Positions 60,015 through 64,000 of a DNA stretch of 64,000 nucleotides are shown in pieces. The position numbers and the translations under genes were made by a program. Position 1 is the stretch's first letter, and the number at the start of each line of letters is the position of its first letter. The DNA comes from Paenibacillus sp. cl123 (GTDB taxonomy: Bacteria > Bacillota > Bacilli > Paenibacillales > NBRC-103111), in NCBI RefSeq assembly GCF_900101595.1, contig NZ_FMYY01000001.1, forward strand, positions 690,585 to 754,584. The letters are read 5' to 3'. A model generated the notes under the pieces. It worked only from the letters and a program-made list of their open reading frames with translations, made no database searches and was not told where the DNA came from.

Positions 60015-61115
60015 ATGTTGTACAAACGTTTAGCGAAACCGGTGCTGTTCCGGATGGACCCGGAGAAGGCCCACCATCTTACGATTGACGGGCTGCACAC
60101 AATGGGCCAGATCCCGGGAGGCCGGAGACTGCTGCGGGCGATCTGGGGCGTAGGCGCTCATCCGGAGCTGGAGTCGGAGCTGTGGGGAATACGCTTTGCC
60201 AATCCGGTCGGCCTGGCAGCCGGCCTGGATAAGAACGGGAAGTCCGTGCCGGGTTTCTCCAATATCGGCTTCGGCTTCATGGAGGTCGGAACGGTGACGC
60301 CGCAGCCCCAGGAGGGCAATCCGCTGCCGCGTCTGTTTCGTCTGCCGGAGGATAGGGCGCTTATTAACCGGATGGGCTTCAACAATGTCGGCATCGACGG
60401 CATGAAGCGGAATTTGCGCAATCAGGGCAAGCGCACGATTCCGCTGGCAATCAATATAGGTAAAAATAAAACCACCCCCAACGAGCAGGCGGAGGACGAC
60501 TACCGGGCTTGCATCCGCGCCTTGTACGGATATGGGGATTTCTTCGTCGTGAACATCAGCTCGCCCAATACGCCGGATTTGCGCAATCTTCAGCATGGGG
60601 ACGACTTGTCCAGGCTGCTGAAGGCGGTCAAGGATGAGATCCGCGCCCAGCATGCGAAGTTCGGCGGCCGGGAGAAGCCGGTGCTCGTCAAGATCGCTCC
60701 GGATCTGACGCCGGAGGAAGTGGAATATTCGGTAGCCACCATCCTGCGAAGCGCTGTGTCGGGCATTATCGTGTCGAATACGACGATTTCCCGCGACGGG
60801 CTTGTGCATGCGAATCGCGGCGAAACGGGAGGTCTCAGCGGCAGGCCGCTGACGGGCAAGTCGACGGAGCTGATCCGCACGGTGTACCGTTTGACCGGGG
60901 GCCAACTGCCGATCATAGGCTCGGGGGGGATATTTACCGCCGAAGATGCATATGACAAAATACGAGCCGGAGCAAGTCTTGTTGAGATTTATACGGCTCT
61001 GATCTACGAAGGCCCGGGCCTGATCAAGCAAATCAATGAGGGACTCAGGCAACTGCTGAAGAAGGACGGCTTCCGTCATATCTCGGAGGCTGTCGGCTCG
61101 GCGCATCAAGGTTAG
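60015..61115 (+). CDS. pyrD: Dihydroorotate dehydrogenase, class 2 (quinone-dependent)
   Basis: The 366-residue FMN enzyme oxidises dihydroorotate to orotate in pyrimidine synthesis. An N-terminal amphipathic segment (about 1-40; LYKRLAKPVLFRMDPEKAHH) docks it on the membrane for quinone use. FVVNISSPNTPDLR has Ser as catalytic base, the mark of class 2; class 1 uses Cys. GLAAGLDKNGK and VSNTTISRDG also match. The start at 60015 follows AGAGGG. The gene lies outside a pyr operon and is followed after 16 bp by relQ. Confidence 0.95.
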   Translation: MLYKRLAKPVLFRMDPEKAHHLTIDGLHTMGQIPGGRRLLRAIWGVGAHPELESELWGIRFANPVGLAAGLDKNGKSVPGFSNIGFGFMEVGTVTPQPQEGNPLPRLFRLPEDRALINRMGFNNVGIDGMKRNLRNQGKRTIPLAINIGKNKTTPNEQAEDDYRACIRALYGYGDFFVVNISSPNTPDLRNLQHGDDLSRLLKAVKDEIRAQHAKFGGREKPVLVKIAPDLTPEEVEYSVATILRSAVSGIIVSNTTISRDGLVHANRGETGGLSGRPLTGKSTELIRTVYRLTGGQLPIIGSGGIFTAEDAYDKIRAGASLVEIYTALIYEGPGLIKQINEGLRQLLKKDGFRHISEAVGSAHQG

Positions 61116-61131
61116 TCTAGGAGGATCACGT

Positions 61132-61929
61132 ATGGATGGTCGCGATTGGAAAAAGTTCCTGCTTCCTTATGAGCAAACGGTTGAGGAATTGAAGGTTAAA
61201 TTCAAAACCCTCCGCGGAGAGCTGAAAAGCCGCGAAGAATATTCGCCTATCGAGTTTGTAACCGGGAGAGTCAAGCGGATATCCAGTATCTTCGAGAAAG
61301 CAAAGCGGCTGAATGTGCCGATGGAGCAAATCGAAACCGGCATCGAGGATATAGCCGGTATCCGCATCATGTGCCAGTTCGTTGAGGATATCGGCCGTCT
61401 GGCCGAGCTGATCCGGGCTCGCGAGGATATGACACTGGTCTACGAGAAGGACTATATCACGAATAAAAAACCGAGCGGGTACCGGAGCTACCATATGATC
61501 GTGGAATATCCGGTGCAGACGGCGCTCGGGATGAAGCGTGTGCTCGCCGAAATTCAGCTGCGAACGCTGGCGATGAATTTCTGGGCGACGATCGAGCATT
61601 CGCTCAACTATAAATACCGGGAAGAGCTTCCGCCCGAGGTGGTCAGCCGGCTTAGCAAGGCGGCGGAAGCGGCCTATTTGCTCGATCAGGAGATGAGCAG
61701 CATCCGGGTGGAGATTATGGAAGCCCAGCAGCTGTTCGAGGACAATTCCAATATCGTCAACCGGGTGCTGAACGGCATTCAGGAGCTGTACTTTTTCCAC
61801 CGGGTACGGGAGGCCGCTCAATTTCAGATGAGGTTCAACGAGCTATGGGATACCAACGATACTTGGCTGCTGAAGGAGCTGTCCGATCAAATCTCGGAGG
61901 CGATCAGCCGCGCCAAAAAAAATTCGTAA
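61132..61929 (+). CDS. relQ: Small alarmone synthetase, GTP pyrophosphokinase RelQ/YjbM type
   Basis: The 265-residue protein contains the RelA/SpoT synthetase domain (about 20-190): HSPIEFVTGRVK-like YSPIEFVTGRVKRISS, DIAGIRIMCQFVEDI, SGYRSYHMIVEYP and LRTLAMNFWATIEHSLNYKY. It has no hydrolase, TGS or ACT domain, so it makes (p)ppGpp without breaking it down. It closely follows Bacillus YjbM but has about 50 extra C-terminal residues with a helical, charged pattern. TAGGAGG precedes the ATG. Placement after pyrD and before a DUF309 gene suggests co-expression. Confidence 0.93.
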   Translation: MDGRDWKKFLLPYEQTVEELKVKFKTLRGELKSREEYSPIEFVTGRVKRISSIFEKAKRLNVPMEQIETGIEDIAGIRIMCQFVEDIGRLAELIRAREDMTLVYEKDYITNKKPSGYRSYHMIVEYPVQTALGMKRVLAEIQLRTLAMNFWATIEHSLNYKYREELPPEVVSRLSKAAEAAYLLDQEMSSIRVEIMEAQQLFEDNSNIVNRVLNGIQELYFFHRVREAAQFQMRFNELWDTNDTWLLKELSDQISEAISRAKKNS

Positions 61930-61962
61930 AGCTCGTCCGCAGAAACCCGGGGAGGTTACGGC

Positions 61963-62382
61963 TTGCAGAAAAACTATGATCGGCTGTACGTGCTGTTCGT
62001 TTATTACTTCAACGTGGAGAGAGATTACTTCGAATGCCATGAAGTGATGGAAGAGCTATGGCTGGAAGAAGGACGCAACATATTGTATCAGGGCCTGCTG
62101 CAGGTAGCGGTGGGCCTTTACCATTACCGCAACGGCAATACCGGAGGGGCTGTAAAGCTGCTGAGCGCCGCGCTGGAGAAGCTGGACCCGCAGCCGGACG
62201 AAGCGCTTGGCATCGACCTTCGCGGCCTTCGGGAGGAGAGCCGGACTTATTTGAACAAGCTGGCGGGGCTTCCGGAGAAGCCGTTTGCCTTTTACGACCT
62301 GACGATTCGTGTGCTCGATCCACTGCTCGCCGAGCAGGTAGAGGCGTTCAGGCTCGATCCTCCTGCCGGCCATGAGGACTAA
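61963..62382 (+). CDS. DUF309 protein
   Basis: The 139-residue helical protein has the DUF309 core: YYFNVERDYFECHEVMEELW with conserved His-Glu, and QGLLQVAVGLYHYRNGNTGG. The conserved His and Glu residues may bind metal, but no role is established. TTG 61963 follows GGGGAGG by seven bases. It lies 33 bp after relQ, probably in the same transcript. Confidence 0.85.
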   Translation: MQKNYDRLYVLFVYYFNVERDYFECHEVMEELWLEEGRNILYQGLLQVAVGLYHYRNGNTGGAVKLLSAALEKLDPQPDEALGIDLRGLREESRTYLNKLAGLPEKPFAFYDLTIRVLDPLLAEQVEAFRLDPPAGHED

Positions 62383-62399
62383 ACTGCCGGTCACGGTAA

Positions 62400-62423
62400 G
62401 CCCAGCCCGGCTAGGGGCTGGGC
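62400..62423 (+). terminator. Weak hairpin after the DUF309 gene
   Basis: GCCCAGCCC pairs with GGGCTGGGC around GGCTAG with no T-run. The true plus-strand stop may use the T-poor region beyond it or the next hairpin. Confidence 0.5.
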
Positions 62424-62476
62424 GGAGGAGCCGGTCACGCTCAAAGCTTGCTGCCGAGCCGAGGATCGCGGGAATG

Positions 62477-62502
62477 AAAAAAACCTGCCCGGTTAGGGCA
62501 GG
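62477..62502 (-). terminator. Intrinsic terminator after the thioredoxin-like gene
   Basis: On the minus strand CCTGCCC pairs with GGGCAGG around TAACC, followed by seven T. Confidence 0.88.
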
Positions 62503-62523
62503 GATCAGGCTTTTCCGTATGCT

Positions 62524-63006
62524 CTAAGCTTTATGCTTGGAGAGGAAGGCTTTAATAGCTGCGTCAGTTTGCTCGCCGACGAGGCGTTCGACTTCTTTGC
62601 CTTCCTTGTAATAAATCAAGGTAGGCGTTGCTTCGATTTTATAGCGGTCCCAGCCGTTGCGGAACTCTTCAAGATTGAACTGCTTGATGTCGACGCCAAG
62701 GCTCTTGGCTGCGGGCATCAGGATAGGGGTTGTCGCTTTGCAGTGAACGCAGGTGGAAGCGAAGTAGTATAGAAAAAACGATTCCTTTTTCTCGATTTTC
62801 TGATCCAGCGCTTCCGGTAAAATGATGTTTTGATAGTTCGGATCGTCCAGCTGCTTCAGCGTCTCCGGATTCAGCTTCTCGGGAGCGATGCCGTACACGT
62901 TGTTCTCATACTTGCTGTACTTGGCCTTGTTGGACTGCTGGTTAATCACGAACAAAGCTCCGAACAACACAAGGATGACAGACAAATAAATGGCCAGTTT
63001 TTTCAT
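62524..63006 (-). CDS. Membrane-anchored thioredoxin-like protein, CxxC
   Basis: The 160-residue protein has an N-terminal TM anchor (about 4-21) and an extracytoplasmic thioredoxin fold. The redox motif CVHC (Cys86, Cys89) sits in FASTCVHCKAT, and the cis-Pro loop is IEATPTLIYY. The CVHC dipeptide is DsbA/BdbD-like rather than the reducing CGPC, so disulfide formation or exchange outside the membrane is plausible; no DsbB partner is nearby. GAAAGAGACGTT precedes the ATG. Confidence 0.88.
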   Translation of the reverse strand: MKKLAIYLSVILVLFGALFVINQQSNKAKYSKYENNVYGIAPEKLNPETLKQLDDPNYQNIILPEALDQKIEKKESFFLYYFASTCVHCKATTPILMPAAKSLGVDIKQFNLEEFRNGWDRYKIEATPTLIYYKEGKEVERLVGEQTDAAIKAFLSKHKA

Positions 63007-63126
63007 AACGTCTCTTTCTCTTCCTTCCTACATAGAGAATTGCACACTATGGAAATATTCGTTGCTTCCCGAAAGTTTCCTGCTTGTATGGAGCGTGAAA
63101 GTGAACGAATTTTGAACTCCTCCGGC

Positions 63127-63156
63127 TTGCCCCGGTCTGAGTATTAGGAGTACAAT
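63127..63156 (+). promoter_or_regulatory. Sigma-A promoter of the RsmF-like gene
   Basis: TTGCCC (63127-63132) and TACAAT (63151-63156) are 18 bp apart, about 80 bp before the start codon. A GCCGC-gagct-GCGGC hairpin follows near 63167-63181. Confidence 0.5.
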
Positions 63157-63236
63157 GGAAATCATGCCGCGAGCTGCGGCTTCAAGCGTGACGGACAGCA
63201 GGGCGCCAGACTTACACGGAAACGGGATGAGAGCAC

Positions 63237-64000
63237 ATGACGGGGCGTACGCTGCCTGAACATTTTTTACAAAGCATGGAACGGCTGCTGGGGGAGGATT
63301 ATCCGGCTTTTCTGGCGTCTTATGAGCAGCAGCGGCAGTATGGGCTGCGGGTGAACACGCTGAAAATATCGGCTGAAGCTTTCCGGGAGCTGGCGGACTG
63401 GCCGCTTACGCCAGTTCCTTGGTCGCCTGTCGGCTACTACTTGCCGGAAACGGCCAGACCGGGCAAGCATCCCTATTATCATGCGGGCCTTTATTATATC
63501 CAGGAGCCGAGCGCGATGGCGCCGGTGGAGCTGCTGCAGCCCGAGCCGGGCGACCGGGTGCTCGACCTGTGCGCGGCTCCCGGTGGGAAGACGACGCAGA
63601 TTGCCGCGAAGCTCCAGGGCCGGGGACTTGTCGCTGCCAACGACATACATTCCGACCGGGTTAAAGCGCTCGTCAAAAACCTGGAGCTGGGCGGCGTCCG
63701 CAATGCGGTAGTGCTTAATGAAGACCCGGCGAAGCTGGTTCAAGCCTTTGACAGCTATTTCGATAAAATTCTGGTGGACGCCCCCTGCTCGGGAGAAGGG
63801 ATGTTCCGCAAGGAAGAGGATATGGCGAAAGCCTGGGAGCCGTCCTGGACGGCCAAATACGCGGCCATGCAGCATACGCTGCTGGCGCAGGCGGCCCGGA
63901 TGCTCAGGCCCGGAGGCCGGCTGGTGTATTCGACCTGCACGTTCTCGCCGGAGGAGAACGAGGCGATTATCGCGGCGTTTCTCGCGCAGCACGGCGACTT
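63237..64000 (+). CDS. RsmF-like 16S rRNA m5C methyltransferase, N-terminal part
   Basis: The frame runs from ATG 63237 past the window end (about 254 residues seen, 3' part missing). It has the NOL1/NOP2/Sun domain: SAM motif LDLCAAPGGKT (about residue 110), the catalytic-Cys motifs DAPCSGEGMFRKE and STCTFSPEENE, and the RsmF-type N-terminal arm with YYHAGLYYIQEPSAMAP. It methylates cytosine C5 in small-subunit rRNA using SAM. The RBS is weak (GGGATGAGAG). A C-terminal PUA-like RNA-binding domain is expected beyond the window. Confidence 0.9.
   Translation, partial: MTGRTLPEHFLQSMERLLGEDYPAFLASYEQQRQYGLRVNTLKISAEAFRELADWPLTPVPWSPVGYYLPETARPGKHPYYHAGLYYIQEPSAMAPVELLQPEPGDRVLDLCAAPGGKTTQIAAKLQGRGLVAANDIHSDRVKALVKNLELGGVRNAVVLNEDPAKLVQAFDSYFDKILVDAPCSGEGMFRKEEDMAKAWEPSWTAKYAAMQHTLLAQAARMLRPGGRLVYSTCTFSPEENEAIIAAFLAQHGD

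Overview
The window looks like chromosomal DNA from a Paenibacillus-type member of the Bacillales. It has moderate GC, strong AGGAGG-type ribosome binding sites with frequent TTG and GTG starts, and many compact intrinsic terminators. Its gene families are typical of that group: YtpB-type terpene synthase, YugP, YitT, YesL (DUF624), a YjcZ-type sporulation microprotein, CshA, RelQ, a DUF4015 hydrolase and a giant SLH-anchored surface protein. There is no rRNA, tRNA, CRISPR array, complete insertion sequence or prophage. The one structured RNA gene recognised is a 6S RNA.

Layout, 1-16.8 kb: a methyltransferase, a cold shock protein, a secreted coiled-coil protein, a nitroreductase with a structured leader, a MacAB/YknXYZ-like exporter (ATPase, permease, adaptor) behind an OmpR/PhoP-type direct repeat, and a MATE-like/MFS pair. 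A three-gene unit ends in the terpene synthase ytpB. Then come pfkA, an FMN reductase, ung, a second nitroreductase, a GNAT acetyltransferase and a DUF4015 hydrolase. 16.9-28.8 kb: an MFS paralogue, tatA, a DUF4178/DUF4247/YitT run, cshA, a YjcZ microprotein, yesL, 6S RNA, a transaldolase-like gene, a DUF1499 protein, tpx divergent from a LysR regulator, yugP and a MerR regulator.

29-37 kb: a DUF294 nucleotidyltransferase coupled to a DnaQ-type exonuclease, a JAMM peptidase, an MFS carrier, a TlpA/ResA-like thioredoxin, citramalate synthase, DNA polymerase IV and a ferredoxin. 37.3-43.4 kb: the most system-like block, a CHASE2 class III cyclase followed by a secreted FecR/coiled-coil/cohesin-like protein and a secreted NHL-repeat/copper-amine-oxidase-stalk protein. 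This may be an envelope-sensing cAMP module. 43.5-46.5 kb: N-acetylglucosamine catabolism (sugar isomerase, nagB, nagA). 46.6-50 kb: a LysR/DHA2 efflux pair, the wreck of an MNT/HEPN toxin-antitoxin module and an AT-rich XRE regulator.

50.4-57.8 kb: two secreted proteins with glycosidase-like N-terminal regions that share a DNRLRE/CBM96-type domain; the first, of 1872 residues, carries SLH repeats. 57.9-64 kb: an L,D-transpeptidase, a membrane microprotein, class 2 pyrD, relQ with a long C-terminal tail, DUF309, a membrane thioredoxin, and an RsmF-type rRNA methyltransferase cut by the window end.
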